A stretch of 64,000 nucleotides of DNA from positions 62,001 to 126,000 of the IMG/VR virus record IMGVR_UViG_3300021964_009390; one strand, given 5' to 3'. Every line of letters begins with the position of its first letter. Position 1 is the first letter of the stretch. The stretch comes from a virus. Made by a program: the position numbers and the translations under genes. Of the stretch, positions 8,252-16,204 are shown piece by piece. A model generated the notes under the pieces. It was given only the letters and a program-made list of their open reading frames with translations. It had not been told where the DNA came from and searched no databases.

Positions 8252-8650
8252 ATGAAAATGTTACTCATTATCTCTGTTGCCGCACCAACACTAGCGTTGT
8301 TACTAGGTTACTCCCATCCCGGTACCGACCCTGTCGGGGACCCAACACCCGTGGTTCCCACCAGAGAGGTGGCGGTGTACAAAGTGAACGAGTACAATGT
8401 ACCCAAGAGCGATGTGGTGATCACGGTGAACACTTTCCCGTTTGATGTCGGTGGAAGCCGCCCATTCCAGATCAGTGCTCATGGTAAAAAATATCGGTTC
8501 AAACCAGAAGACGTTCGTGAGTTTCTCAAAAAAGGTGTGCAGATGGACATCCCTAGCGAGCCTCTACCCACCGGAACCTGGATAGGTCCATTTCCTTTTG
8601 TTGGAGACATGTCCAAGCAAATCAAACCGGTACGACTCAACATCAACTGA
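8252..8650 (+). CDS. Exported or membrane-anchored hypothetical protein
   Basis: 132 residues. The first 20 residues (MKMLLIISVAAPTLALLLGY) form a hydrophobic signal or anchor without a lipobox cysteine. The rest is Pro- and Val-rich (VVITVNTFPFDVGG..) and probably beta-structured. A TATAAT lies 5 nt before the ATG, without a good -35. I do not recognise the family. Confidence 0.65.
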   Translation: MKMLLIISVAAPTLALLLGYSHPGTDPVGDPTPVVPTREVAVYKVNEYNVPKSDVVITVNTFPFDVGGSRPFQISAHGKKYRFKPEDVREFLKKGVQMDIPSEPLPTGTWIGPFPFVGDMSKQIKPVRLNIN

Positions 8651-8663
8651 CCCACACGCACAG

Positions 8664-8691
8664 GCCGAGTGGCGGAACTGGTAGACGCTGC
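8664..8691 (+). other. tRNA-Leu 5'-half relic
   Basis: GCCGAGTGGCGGAACTGGTA plus GACGC matches the acceptor 5' strand and D-arm of bacterial tRNA-Leu. No anticodon arm, variable arm or T-arm follows within 170 nt. It is either a degenerate tRNA gene or a fragment retained after a recombination or integration event. Confidence 0.6.
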
Positions 8692-8750
8692 ATCGACCAC
8701 CATACATCGGCAACAGCGCGTAGCGCTCTCAGCCTGCCGCCGCCCATGTT

Positions 8751-8794
8751 TGGCTCATCTCAAAAAAAAGTTGCGATCTCGCTGAGATGAGCCA
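8751..8794. repeat. Inverted repeat straddling a promoter -35
   Basis: TGGCTCATCTC (8751-8761) and GAGATGAGCCA (8784-8794) are perfect 11-bp complementary arms flanking the A-tract and -35 of the promoter of the RadA-like gene. It could be an operator for a dimeric repressor or a hairpin in read-through RNA. Confidence 0.6.
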
Positions 8795-8799
8795 TAATT
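8771..8799 (+). promoter_or_regulatory. Sigma70-type promoter of the RadA-like gene
   Basis: An A8 tract then TTGCGA, 17-bp spacer and ATAATT. +1 near 8806 leaves a leader of about 33 nt before ATG 8839. Confidence 0.6.
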
Positions 8800-8838
8800 G
8801 AAGTATATTAAGATTTTTAACTACCAACACACTACAAC

Positions 8839-9768
8839 ATGAATCTAGACATTGACACTACTACATTTCAAAAAGTCAGCACGATCAAAGTGCCTGACAT
8901 CTTCAACAGACGACTCAAAACCGGCATCAGCAAAATGGATGACATGCTCGGAGGCGGCTTCTTGCCAGGCAGCAGCTTCACTTTGTGTGCACCGGCCGGT
9001 TGCGGCAAGACCACGCTGATGCTTCAGACATTGGACTCGATGGTCAATCTGGGTTATCGTGTGGCTTACGCCAGTGGTGAGGAGAGCATCTTCCAGCTGG
9101 CGCACACATGCTCACGACTCAAAGTGACCAACGTGGACATCGCCAACGAGACTGATGTGGAGACTCTGGTTGACGTGCTGAAAGATTATGACATCTTGAT
9201 CGTCGACTCGTTTCAAGCTCTCACCACTCGCAAAGCCAAGGGCTTTCGAGCAGTCGAGAAACACGCGGTGCAGCGTCTGGTCAAAGCTGCTAAAGACCAC
9301 GAGTGTGTGCTTGGCATGATCATGCACCTGACCAAGAGTGGTGAGCTCAAGGGCAGCACCATCGTGCCTCACACTGTTGACATGAACATCAAGGTGGGTC
9401 CCATGCCTGACACTGATGACGAGATGGCCAGACTGGTGTACATCGACGGCAAGAATCGTTTCGGACCGCTGGGTGACTTCGAGGCCACTCTGGGTTACGG
9501 TGGATACGATTTCAACGCCTCTGTCAAGAAAATTGAAAAAGAGGACAAGACCAAAGTCAAGAGCAAGAGCTCCAGAAAGCAAGAGGAGCTCGAGACTCTG
9601 GAACAACATGACCATTTGAGCATTCGCACCACATGTGAGTTGTTGAGCATCGCGCCGCTTCGTGCGCAGCATCTGTTACGCGAGCTTGTGATGTGTGAGA
9701 AGTATGTCAAATCTGGTCGTGGTCCTGACAGCAGATGGACTCGTGTGGGTTACTCAGGAGTGAGTTGA
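8839..9768 (+). CDS. RadA/Sms-like recombination ATPase (lacks zinc finger and Lon-like domain)
   Basis: 309 residues. Walker A APAGCGKTT (51-59), Walker B DILIVDS (118-124) and the RadA-specific KNRFG motif (205-209) identify a RecA-fold ATPase closest to RadA/Sms. RadA promotes branch migration in homologous recombination. Bacterial RadA is about 450 residues with an N-terminal C4 zinc finger and a C-terminal Lon-protease-like domain; both are absent here. The C-terminal 80 residues instead look like a charged linker (KSKSSRKQEELETLEQHD) and a winged-helix-like segment (RTTCELLSIAPLRAQHLLREL), perhaps DNA-binding. Expected role: phage recombination or recombination-dependent replication. 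Confidence 0.8.
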   Translation: MNLDIDTTTFQKVSTIKVPDIFNRRLKTGISKMDDMLGGGFLPGSSFTLCAPAGCGKTTLMLQTLDSMVNLGYRVAYASGEESIFQLAHTCSRLKVTNVDIANETDVETLVDVLKDYDILIVDSFQALTTRKAKGFRAVEKHAVQRLVKAAKDHECVLGMIMHLTKSGELKGSTIVPHTVDMNIKVGPMPDTDDEMARLVYIDGKNRFGPLGDFEATLGYGGYDFNASVKKIEKEDKTKVKSKSSRKQEELETLEQHDHLSIRTTCELLSIAPLRAQHLLRELVMCEKYVKSGRGPDSRWTRVGYSGVS

Positions 9769-9783
9769 TGTTTTGCATGTTAA

Positions 9784-9791
9784 TATAAATA
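9784..9791 (+). promoter_or_regulatory. T4-type late promoter TATAAATA
   Basis: Exact TATAAATA box. By T4 spacing, +1 falls at 9797, 3 nt before ATG 9800. Confidence 0.7.
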
Positions 9792-9799
9792 GCTATACA

Positions 9800-10369
9800 A
9801 TGTCAGCACATTTTGATTTCAGCAAGTACCTGTCACCTATTTTCATAGAGACGGGTACACATGTAGGTACCGGATGTAAACGTGCCATAAACGCCGGGTT
9901 CAAAACTTTACACTCTATAGAAATCCACCCGGAGATCCACCAGATGGGTAAGAAGAATCTAGACGAATATATCAACTCTAACAACTTGCAGGTGGACATT
10001 CATCTGCACCTAGGTAACAGTGTAGACATGTTGCGCGAGATACTGGATACAATAGATAATCAGTGCACATTTTGGTTAGATGGTCATGGCGGTTATTATG
10101 ATACATCTGTTGAGAAACAATTACGTAACACTGGCACGGTCAACTGCCCGCTCATGCAGGAATTGGAAGCTATAGGTAGTCACCATATTAAGGAACATAT
10201 AATTATGATTGACGATTTGCGTATGATAAACAAAGGAGCTTGGAGAACACCTGGTATTAATGAATCGACAATAAAGGCCGCGATAGACAAAATCAACCCC
10301 GGATACAAATATGTATATGAACCAGGTTGCAGACCTAATGATTGTCTGGTTGCCATGGTACACCAATAA
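9800..10369 (+). CDS. Class I methyltransferase-like protein
   Basis: 189 residues from ATG 9800, chosen because of the late box just upstream. PIFIETGTHVGTGCKRAINA has the glycine-rich first strand-loop of a Rossmann SAM-binding fold, and LHSIEIHPE the acidic end of strand 2. TFWLDGHGGYY and IIMIDDLRM resemble later active-site strands. Related proteins are found among FkbM-like or sugar-modifying methyltransferases in glycan clusters. Substrate unknown. Confidence 0.55.
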   Translation: MSAHFDFSKYLSPIFIETGTHVGTGCKRAINAGFKTLHSIEIHPEIHQMGKKNLDEYINSNNLQVDIHLHLGNSVDMLREILDTIDNQCTFWLDGHGGYYDTSVEKQLRNTGTVNCPLMQELEAIGSHHIKEHIIMIDDLRMINKGAWRTPGINESTIKAAIDKINPGYKYVYEPGCRPNDCLVAMVHQ

Positions 10370-10373
10370 AAAG

Positions 10374-10402
10374 TTGTACTATTTAAATTTTAACACTAAT
10401 AT
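10374..10402 (+). promoter_or_regulatory. Sigma70-type promoter
   Basis: AAAAAG tract, TTGTAC, 17-bp spacer, TAATAT. The -10 ends 9 nt before ATG 10412, predicting a leader of about 3 nt. Confidence 0.6.
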
Positions 10403-10411
10403 AAACATACA

Positions 10412-10969
10412 ATGAAACTTAAAATACTAGCATTTCTCGCAGCAGCAACCATGGTTGCCACAGCTGCACAGGCATCAACACAACCAGGTTGGGGATCCAA
10501 AACCACTCAGCGTACCATCGGAGGTATTCTTGGTGGAGCCACCATCGGTGGCATCATCGGTCATCAACACGACAAGCAGAAAGAAGGTATCATCATCGGT
10601 ACTGTGCTAGGTGGATTGATTGGAAACAGATCCGGAGCAAACAAAGACTATCGCAACGCGCAAAAGGAACAAGCAGCCTGGGAGGCGCAGAAACGTCGAC
10701 AAGCAGCTGAACGAGCACGTTGGGAACAACAGCGCCGCGCTCGTAGCCAACCTATCATACACACACCAGTATACACTGGCAGCAACTCCGGTAGTTTACA
10801 CAACGACCCGGAGATTGTGGCGGCCAGACAACGTGCCGAGCAACTGGAGCTGGAGCTTCAACGTCAACAACAAGCACGTGAGAGCGCGCTACAGAAGCAA
10901 CGTCTGTTACAAGAGTACGCTGAACGGCAAGCCAGAGCCAGTCAACAATTGGGCAACAGTCAATACTGA
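10412..10969 (+). CDS. Glycine-zipper 2TM outer-membrane-type protein
   Basis: 185 residues. A signal peptide (MKLKILAFLAAATMVATAAQA, cleavage after AQA) precedes a glycine-zipper pair (IGGILGGATIGGIIGH and IIIGTVLGGLIGN) typical of the SlyB / Rickettsia 17-kDa repeat fold, then a long Gln/Arg/Glu coiled coil (residues about 75-180). Likely located in the periplasm or outer membrane of the infected cell. A role in envelope remodelling or lysis is possible but not shown. Confidence 0.7.
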   Translation: MKLKILAFLAAATMVATAAQASTQPGWGSKTTQRTIGGILGGATIGGIIGHQHDKQKEGIIIGTVLGGLIGNRSGANKDYRNAQKEQAAWEAQKRRQAAERARWEQQRRARSQPIIHTPVYTGSNSGSLHNDPEIVAARQRAEQLELELQRQQQARESALQKQRLLQEYAERQARASQQLGNSQY

Positions 10970-11115
10970 TGAAAGCACGCGCCGAGCTATCCGAAGGGCA
11001 GCTCGTGTTCGTGTTGATGGATGAATCAGGTGAGTCAGTGGCCATCATGAAACAGACAACCACCACCACGCTCAAGAAATTTTTGAAACTGGTACATGAC
11101 ATGTTGGATGATTGA
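10969..11115 (+). CDS. Small hypothetical protein (48 aa)
   Basis: The ATG overlaps the upstream stop (TGATG), typical of translational coupling here. The product, starting MKARAELSEGQLVFVLMDES, contains a stretch of five Thr (KQTTTTTLKKF) before a basic-hydrophobic end. Unknown function. It overlaps the next start by 20 nt. Confidence 0.5.
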   Translation: MKARAELSEGQLVFVLMDESGESVAIMKQTTTTTLKKFLKLVHDMLDD

Positions 11116-11914
11116 CGCGTACGACATCATGAACGAGTACGGGAGCGACCCCAAGCGTGATGACGATCTGAACAGATGGAGAGGCGATCTGAATCACAAC
11201 GATTTTCGTCATTGGAAACGCGCCCTCAACTCGCTAGACCCGATGGAAATACAGAGCATGCTAGACGACCATCACCTGAGCCCTGAACTGAGCTGCACCT
11301 ATCACAACAGATACAATCGCACTCGCTGGAGAAGAGCCGAAGATCTGATCAACAAACACACCAGCATGAACGATCTGGTTGTGGACATCGGAGCCGGTAG
11401 TCATGCATCAGTTGTTGACAACATGTTGCGCAAGTATCCTAGACGCAAATACATCATATGCGATCTGGTGAGCCCGTTGCTGCTAGCGTATTACAATTTG
11501 TCCAAGAGCGGTCACAACGTGAGGTACATTCGAGAGGATGATGTGAGTTTCGATTCTTTGAACCCGCTCGATTTGATACACAAGTACGATTGTTTGTTGT
11601 TACCACATCACATGTGTGACGCGTTGTATCACGTGCCCCCACACACCACATTTTACAACTCGTACAGTTTCAGCGAGATGAGCACCGATGAGGTGGAGCA
11701 GTACATGGACATAATAGGCACCTCACAAGGGGTGCTGATCAGCGAGAATTACTGGGCTCGTAACGACATGACTTGTCACCTGTGTGATGAACCAGTCATG
11801 CCAATACATCACATGTTACCGTACGGTTACACATGCAAGTACAATCGTCAACCACATGTTCGAACCAATCCCGGAGCAAGCATTGTTGTGTACACACCAT
11901 CCAACAGAGCGTGA
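11096..11914 (+). CDS. Putative (sugar) O-methyltransferase
   Basis: 272 residues; ATG 11108 is an alternative start. DLVVDIGAGSHASVVDN is a SAM-binding motif I, followed by KYIICDLVSP (motif post-I). The downstream YNSYSFSEMS and ISENYW match the class of putative sugar O-methyltransferases found in polysaccharide clusters. The Cys/His group MTCHLCDEPVMPIHH may bind metal. Substrate unknown; a glycan-modifying role would fit the rest of the window. Confidence 0.6.
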   Translation: MTCWMIDAYDIMNEYGSDPKRDDDLNRWRGDLNHNDFRHWKRALNSLDPMEIQSMLDDHHLSPELSCTYHNRYNRTRWRRAEDLINKHTSMNDLVVDIGAGSHASVVDNMLRKYPRRKYIICDLVSPLLLAYYNLSKSGHNVRYIREDDVSFDSLNPLDLIHKYDCLLLPHHMCDALYHVPPHTTFYNSYSFSEMSTDEVEQYMDIIGTSQGVLISENYWARNDMTCHLCDEPVMPIHHMLPYGYTCKYNRQPHVRTNPGASIVVYTPSNRA

Positions 11915-11916
11915 AC

Positions 11917-11943
11917 AAAAAAAGGCGGTGACTAGCACCGCCT
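11917..11943 (-). terminator. Rho-independent terminator of the Hsp20 gene
   Basis: On the minus strand AGGCGGTG, a 5-nt loop and CACCGCCT are followed by seven T. It lies between convergent genes. Confidence 0.85.
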
Positions 11944-11967
11944 CAGACAATTGTTCCCAGGAACATG

Positions 11968-12420
11968 TCAAAGAATCTTCACCTTTTTAGGCTCGTCTTT
12001 TTCACGTTTTGGAACTGTGACAAGCAACAGACCATTGTCGAAATCGGCCTGAATTTTTTTCACATTCAGATTGTCTCCTAGTTTGAATGAACGCTTGAAT
12101 GAGGAGCGTTTCAACTCTTTACGTATGTAACGAGCACCTTCATCATTTTTCATCTCACGTTTACCACCAGAGATCATGAGCACCTGTGATTCAAGATCCA
12201 CACTCACATCATCCTTGGCAAGCCCGGGAATTTCTGCTTCAATTGTGATCTTGTCATCGTAGTCCTTCACATCCACTTTAGGATAACTGTTGTTGCCGAA
12301 GAACTCTACACCGTAGTCCTGACCGAACCCGGGCATGGCCTCGTTGAAGAAACGGTCGAGTAAACTATCGACCGGAGTCAGGAAATCATCCCGACTGATT
12401 AACCAGTTGTTATTTTTCAT
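11968..12420 (-). CDS. Small heat-shock protein Hsp20 (alpha-crystallin family)
   Basis: 150 residues. The alpha-crystallin domain runs from about YPKVDVKDYDDKITIEAEIPG to the GLLLVTVPK motif (the family's G-x-L signature), with a short C-terminal I-L end (KKVKIL). A holdase chaperone for unfolded proteins; T4-like marine phages often carry one. Unlike most promoters nearby, this gene has a full AAAGGAGGTG ribosome site 8 nt before the ATG and is transcribed leftward from its own promoter. Confidence 0.95.
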   Translation of the reverse strand: MKNNNWLISRDDFLTPVDSLLDRFFNEAMPGFGQDYGVEFFGNNSYPKVDVKDYDDKITIEAEIPGLAKDDVSVDLESQVLMISGGKREMKNDEGARYIRKELKRSSFKRSFKLGDNLNVKKIQADFDNGLLLVTVPKREKDEPKKVKIL

Positions 12421-12488
12421 GTGTATTTCACCTCCTTTCTAAACTTTATGTCTTAGCGTGCAGCCTCGATCGAGCACTGTACATATAT

Positions 12489-12517
12489 AATTTAGTCTAG
12501 CGATGAATATATTTCAA
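12489..12517 (-). promoter_or_regulatory. Sigma70-type promoter of the Hsp20 gene (leadered)
   Basis: On the minus strand TTGAAA, 17-bp spacer, TAAATT. The leader is about 60 nt and contains the strong ribosome site. It is back-to-back with the rightward promoter at 12526. Confidence 0.65.
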
Positions 12518-12525
12518 CAAAAAAG

Positions 12526-12554
12526 TTGCGATTGTGAGTGATGGTTACTATAAT
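12526..12554 (+). promoter_or_regulatory. Sigma70-type promoter, predicted leaderless
   Basis: AAAAAAG tract, TTGCGA, 17-bp spacer and a perfect TATAAT ending 6 nt before ATG 12561. Confidence 0.85.
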
Positions 12555-12560
12555 GTAGTT

Positions 12561-13535
12561 ATGATTAGTCAATTAATTAGCTTAGATGAACGGGCAGGGA
12601 CAAACGTCAGTGGTTACGATACCATCGATGACGTGTTGGGCGCTGCATCACTCAATTTTAACGTCGAGAAGACCCCTGCACATGATCCGGAAGGAAACGA
12701 AGTGCCAGGTGTCAATTTGATCCGTCGGACAGACACCAACGCTGTGCTCGGTACATGTGGTAAACGTTACCAGTGTATCGACAATCGTGAGATGTTCGAA
12801 CCATTCGCTAGCGTCGTGGAGAACACTGGAGCTAAATATGAAAGCGCCGGTACCATAGGCGGTGGCAAGATCAACTGGATCAGTGCACGTCTCCCCAAGG
12901 AACTCACGGTCAATGTTGGTAAGACCAAAGACCTATACGAGCAGCGTCTGGTGATGATGAGCTATCATGACGGGTTGCGACGTAACAGTTATTTCAGTTT
13001 CAACAAGCGCGTGATTTGCAACAACATGCTTAGCCAATTGAGCCGAGCCGCTAGCAAGTCGTTAGGTGTGAGACACACTCCAAGCTGGGAGGCTCAACTG
13101 GATGTGGCCAATCAAGCGTTCTCCGAGAGTGTCAAGGACATGTACGCTTTCCAGGAGAATGGTGAGTGGTTGGCCAAGCAACAGATGAGCGAGGAACAGG
13201 CGCTGATGTTTGGTTATCGTTTCTTTGGTCGTTGGATTGAAAACGAGGAGCGTGAGAAAAAAGACAAAGAACGATCCGATCGGTCCAAGACTCTTGAAGA
13301 GACCAAGGTTGCTACTCTGATGAAGCTGTTCAACGAAGGTCTGGGTAACGAAGGCAAGACCCGATACGACATGCTCAACGCTGTGACTGAGTACCTTGAT
13401 CACCACGCGGTCAAGAAGAACACCAACAGTGGCAAGAGATTGCTCAGCAATTTGAATGGTGCTCAACGCACGCTCAAGAGCCGCGCGCTTCAAGAACTGA
13501 GCAACACCGAGGGTTATTTGAAACTAGCAGCATGA
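12561..13535 (+). CDS. DUF932 / phage-plasmid-like protein (TIGR03299 type)
   Basis: 324 residues starting at ATG 12561, chosen because the -10 hexamer ends 6 nt upstream; an earlier in-frame ATG at 12534 lies inside the promoter. LGTCGKRYQCIDNREMFEPF and MMSYHDGLRRNSYFSFNKRVICNNML are typical of the DUF932 family found in phages and plasmids. The biochemical function is not established. First gene of a rightward small-gene operon. Confidence 0.8.
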   Translation: MISQLISLDERAGTNVSGYDTIDDVLGAASLNFNVEKTPAHDPEGNEVPGVNLIRRTDTNAVLGTCGKRYQCIDNREMFEPFASVVENTGAKYESAGTIGGGKINWISARLPKELTVNVGKTKDLYEQRLVMMSYHDGLRRNSYFSFNKRVICNNMLSQLSRAASKSLGVRHTPSWEAQLDVANQAFSESVKDMYAFQENGEWLAKQQMSEEQALMFGYRFFGRWIENEEREKKDKERSDRSKTLEETKVATLMKLFNEGLGNEGKTRYDMLNAVTEYLDHHAVKKNTNSGKRLLSNLNGAQRTLKSRALQELSNTEGYLKLAA

Positions 13536-13735
13536 GTTTAGATGTACAAGCCAATGCGAAACTACCATTGAGAAGATATCGCCGGATCGATTGGGGCAAA
13601 CCGGCTCCACCGATCCCGGGATGGAACGAGCCACGAGCGATGTTGACGTTATGGGAAGCACAGGAAAAAAATCGAGCGTTCCGGTTCAACAGGGCCACAT
13701 ATCGTTGGATACTAGATGACCCAGATGCTGAGTGA
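13532..13735 (+). CDS. Small hypothetical protein (67 aa)
   Basis: Couples to the DUF932 gene by ATGA and overlaps the next start. Basic and Pro/Trp-rich (LRRYRRIDWGKPAPPIPGW). No family recognised. Confidence 0.6.
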   Translation: MSLDVQANAKLPLRRYRRIDWGKPAPPIPGWNEPRAMLTLWEAQEKNRAFRFNRATYRWILDDPDAE

Positions 13736-14261
13736 CATGGGGTTCAAGACACGCTTAGACTGGTTAGACATACAACTGTGTGTGGGTAAGATTGTAGATC
13801 AAATAATTGAATCTGGATTCAAACCCAAACACATTGTGGGGCTGAGCCGTGGTGGTCTAGTTCCGGCCACCATGCTGGCTAACGCACTCAACGTACGAGA
13901 GGTGTATGTACATGGCTATCACAGCTACGATGATGATACCAACATGCGTGATATCGACAACCCACATGGAGTGATGTATCAAGATGTTGTACCAGATTTA
14001 ATGTGCAACTGTCAAGGACGTGAAGTTTTGATTGTAGACGATTTGTGTGACGAAGGTATCACCATGCTAGGCTTGCTCCGCCGACTGGAGAAAAAGTTCC
14101 ACGACGGTGCGATCAAAGTGAGGTGCGCGGCTTTGTACTGCAAGCAACGCAGTCAGTTTGAGCCATTGTATGTTGGAGAACATGTGGACAACGACTGGCT
14201 GGTTTTTCCATGGGAACAACAGTTGCCAAAACAATCAATACGAGATAAAATATACAAATGA
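13716..14261 (+). CDS. Phosphoribosyltransferase (type I PRTase fold)
   Basis: 181 residues. HIVGLSRGGLVPATMLANAL and the PRPP loop VLIVDDLCDEGITM identify a type I PRTase similar to xanthine-guanine PRTases. It would make a nucleotide from a free base and PRPP, or act on a related substrate. Several in-frame ATGs (13716, 13725, 13737) make the exact start uncertain. Salvage of host purines would complement the reductase genes further right. Confidence 0.75.
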   Translation: MTQMLSDMGFKTRLDWLDIQLCVGKIVDQIIESGFKPKHIVGLSRGGLVPATMLANALNVREVYVHGYHSYDDDTNMRDIDNPHGVMYQDVVPDLMCNCQGREVLIVDDLCDEGITMLGLLRRLEKKFHDGAIKVRCAALYCKQRSQFEPLYVGEHVDNDWLVFPWEQQLPKQSIRDKIYK

Positions 14262-14446
14262 ACATAAACGAACAGACAGACGCATTCACCGGTGCATTGG
14301 ACAATTTGATTGACAAATTCAGTAGAGAGTTTGACTTGAACGTTCAAACAATTGTCGGTGTGTTAGAGGATAAAAAACTAGAATTGTTGCTCACTGGAGT
14401 CAACTTTGAAATAGATCAACCCGGTACATTCGATGAAGATCAGTGA
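14258..14446 (+). CDS. Small hypothetical protein (62 aa)
   Basis: Starts within the upstream stop (ATGA). Acidic, helical: DAFTGALDNLIDKFSREFDL. Unknown. Confidence 0.6.
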   Translation: MNINEQTDAFTGALDNLIDKFSREFDLNVQTIVGVLEDKKLELLLTGVNFEIDQPGTFDEDQ

Positions 14447-14747
14447 AGTGGAGATAAAGGAGACTCCGGACGGTGACTTGTACTTCACACTTCCGGATGA
14501 GGTGTATGATCGTCTAGGGTGGAGAGAGGGTGACGAGCTGATATGGGACTGGAGACCCAAGCACAAAGATTTTATAATTAAAAAGTGCCGTTATGAATCT
14601 GTGGAACTGGACCTGGATGATGAAACATTCACCGGAATAGCTAAATTGGCTCATGACAACGACGTCACATTCAACAGACAAATAGAGATGATCATGAAAG
14701 AGTTTATCTCTCATCATGAACAAGTTGCCGATTCAACAGGCATTTGA
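14433..14747 (+). CDS. AbrB/SpoVT-like putative DNA-binding protein
   Basis: 104 residues. DLYFTLPDEVYDRLGWREGDELIW has the swapped-hairpin pattern of AbrB-type transcription regulators (strand, P-x-x, L-W-x-x-G-D). The C-terminal part (LAHDNDVTFNRQIEMIMKEFI) resembles a ribbon-helix-helix dimerisation element. Could be a regulator of the small-gene region; target unknown. Overlaps the upstream gene. Confidence 0.5.
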   Translation: MKISEVEIKETPDGDLYFTLPDEVYDRLGWREGDELIWDWRPKHKDFIIKKCRYESVELDLDDETFTGIAKLAHDNDVTFNRQIEMIMKEFISHHEQVADSTGI

Positions 14748-14753
14748 TACAAT

Positions 14754-14936
14754 ATGGGTATAACACAACAAGAACTCAAGGAACTAGAACACGACGTGAT
14801 GAAATATTTGAGCACCAAGCGTGGCTGTAAGCATTACAGAACGTTCGAACTAGTGTACGCTTTGATTGAAAAATACAAGTACAAGCGTAGCACCCTCAAC
14901 AAAATAACAGAAGAGATTAACCGTTTAACAGCATGA
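14754..14936 (+). CDS. Small hypothetical protein (60 aa)
   Basis: Lys-rich helical product (KYLSTKRGCKHYRTFELVYA..). A TTGCCG-17-TACAAT sequence abuts the ATG directly, which would put +1 inside the gene, so it is probably not its promoter. Unknown function. Confidence 0.55.
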   Translation: MGITQQELKELEHDVMKYLSTKRGCKHYRTFELVYALIEKYKYKRSTLNKITEEINRLTA

Positions 14937-15157
14937 AAACTAACACATTGATCAAAGATATTTTAGGTGAATTGGAACCTCCAGTGAAACAAGACGTGCA
15001 GCCCTACCGAGGTGTGATGGTGTATGATCACAAGACCGCCGGTACCATTCAAGTCATGAATGCCGAAACTTGGGGTGACTGGAAAAGCTATCAACCAGGA
15101 CGATTTGGTCGCTCAGCAGTCAAAAAAGCCGGTGGTAAGAACACGTGTCATATTTAA
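14933..15157 (+). CDS. Small hypothetical protein (74 aa)
   Basis: ATGA-coupled to the previous gene. RGVMVYDHKTAGTIQVMNA suggests a small beta-structured fold. Unknown. Confidence 0.55.
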   Translation: MKTNTLIKDILGELEPPVKQDVQPYRGVMVYDHKTAGTIQVMNAETWGDWKSYQPGRFGRSAVKKAGGKNTCHI

Positions 15158-15158
15158 C

Positions 15159-15368
15159 ATGAACTATCAAGACATATACGTAGTAGAAGATTTTGACGAG
15201 GCTGAACAGTTTCGTTACGAACATAACAATCAAACTGTAGAAGTTGGTACCGCTGTTGCATACGATAAACTATTTGAGAGTATACCAGGTGACAAGGAGG
15301 GGATGACACAGATGATATGTTTCGATGGTATATACTACCAACCGGGAGACGACTATGAGCAAACCTAG
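15159..15368 (+). CDS. Small hypothetical protein (69 aa)
   Basis: The start at ATG 15159, next to the upstream stop, is preferred over a frame-open extension to 15060. Begins MNYQDIYVVEDFDEAEQF; acidic. Unknown. Confidence 0.55.
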   Translation: MNYQDIYVVEDFDEAEQFRYEHNNQTVEVGTAVAYDKLFESIPGDKEGMTQMICFDGIYYQPGDDYEQT

Positions 15369-15606
15369 ATGGCACCCATTACCGGTTGACTCTCAAGTTG
15401 TAGCTGCAATTGAAGATCGGAGAACCGCGCTGAGAGATCTATACTCAAAAGAGGTATCAACTACTCCTGCTGCAGAGGACAGCTGGATATGGCACCATTT
15501 GTTCACCGTGCTAGACCATGCGGAGAAAATATTCAAACTCCCGGTTGAATCTTTGAAGCAAGAGATGGAAAACAATATCAAACAGAACAACGATCATGAC
15601 ACATGA
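15355..15606 (+). CDS. Small hypothetical protein (83 aa)
   Basis: Begins MSKPRWHPLPVDSQVVAAI; overlaps the preceding gene by 14 nt. Helical with a charged C-terminus. Unknown. Confidence 0.55.
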   Translation: MSKPRWHPLPVDSQVVAAIEDRRTALRDLYSKEVSTTPAAEDSWIWHHLFTVLDHAEKIFKLPVESLKQEMENNIKQNNDHDT

Positions 15607-15949
15607 AGACATAATTGAACATGTAGCGTATGAACGTGGCAAGTACGCGAGCCAGTCACACACATATGGTACACCGGATGGGGAAGAATACTTCCACACC
15701 AGAAGCAAACGAGACATAAAATATAGAGCTCGTGAGTATGCGATGGATGAAGAGGATGTCAGCAACTTGAAGATGTCACACAAATTGACCCAGGAACTCG
15801 ACCATGTGCTGATACAACTAGAAGAACTACTGTACATGCTGGGAGACCAACCAACACCACCTACAGAAGACGAGGTGCTCAACTATGTGATCGGTATGAT
15901 CGAGAGTGTAAAAGTCAAAAAGAATAAAGTTGCGATCAACAACAAATGA
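15596..15949 (+). CDS. Hypothetical protein (117 aa)
   Basis: Acidic helical protein; HVLIQLEELLYMLGDQ could form a coiled coil. Overlaps the upstream gene by 11 nt. The promoter of the next gene lies in its 3' end. Confidence 0.6.
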   Translation: MTHEDIIEHVAYERGKYASQSHTYGTPDGEEYFHTRSKRDIKYRAREYAMDEEDVSNLKMSHKLTQELDHVLIQLEELLYMLGDQPTPPTEDEVLNYVIGMIESVKVKKNKVAINNK

Positions 15950-15958
15950 GAATAATAT
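15930..15958 (+). promoter_or_regulatory. Sigma70-type promoter, predicted leaderless
   Basis: AAAG then TTGCGA, 17-bp spacer, TAATAT; the -10 ends 6 nt before ATG 15965. Confidence 0.75.
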
Positions 15959-15964
15959 CGAGAT

Positions 15965-16204
15965 ATGGAAAGGCAATATGAGTATAGAATAAAGTATCAG
16001 CATGCTGATGATGTGTTGACTAACTATCACTATTATCAAGCAGAAACTGCTGAACAAGCGCTCAATTACCAACTAGAGATGGTGGAACATCATGGCTGGG
16101 ACATTGAAATTCTCCAAGTGGAACGCAAATGCCCGTGGTCCGGGAATTGGGAAGATAAAAGCGAAGTATTAACAAATCAAACAACTACACAAATAAATGA
16201 ATGA
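15965..16204 (+). CDS. Small hypothetical protein (79 aa)
   Basis: MERQYEYRIKYQHADD... ending in a Thr/Gln-rich tail; probably a short alpha/beta domain with a conserved-looking AETAEQALNYQ helix. Predicted leaderless. Unknown. Confidence 0.6.
   Translation: MERQYEYRIKYQHADDVLTNYHYYQAETAEQALNYQLEMVEHHGWDIEILQVERKCPWSGNWEDKSEVLTNQTTTQINE

Noticed and set aside
8664-8760. Functional tRNA-Leu gene
   Set aside because: Acceptor 5' strand and D-arm are present, but there is no anticodon loop, variable arm, T-arm or 3' acceptor strand.
9112-9672. 186-codon open frame on the minus strand
   Set aside because: It lies wholly antisense to the RadA-like gene with matching third-position bias of that gene; no promoter, ribosome site or family resemblance.
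14725-14753. TTGCCG-17-TACAAT promoter for the gene at 14754
   Set aside because: The -10 directly abuts the ATG, which would place +1 inside the gene; the gene is better read from the upstream operon.
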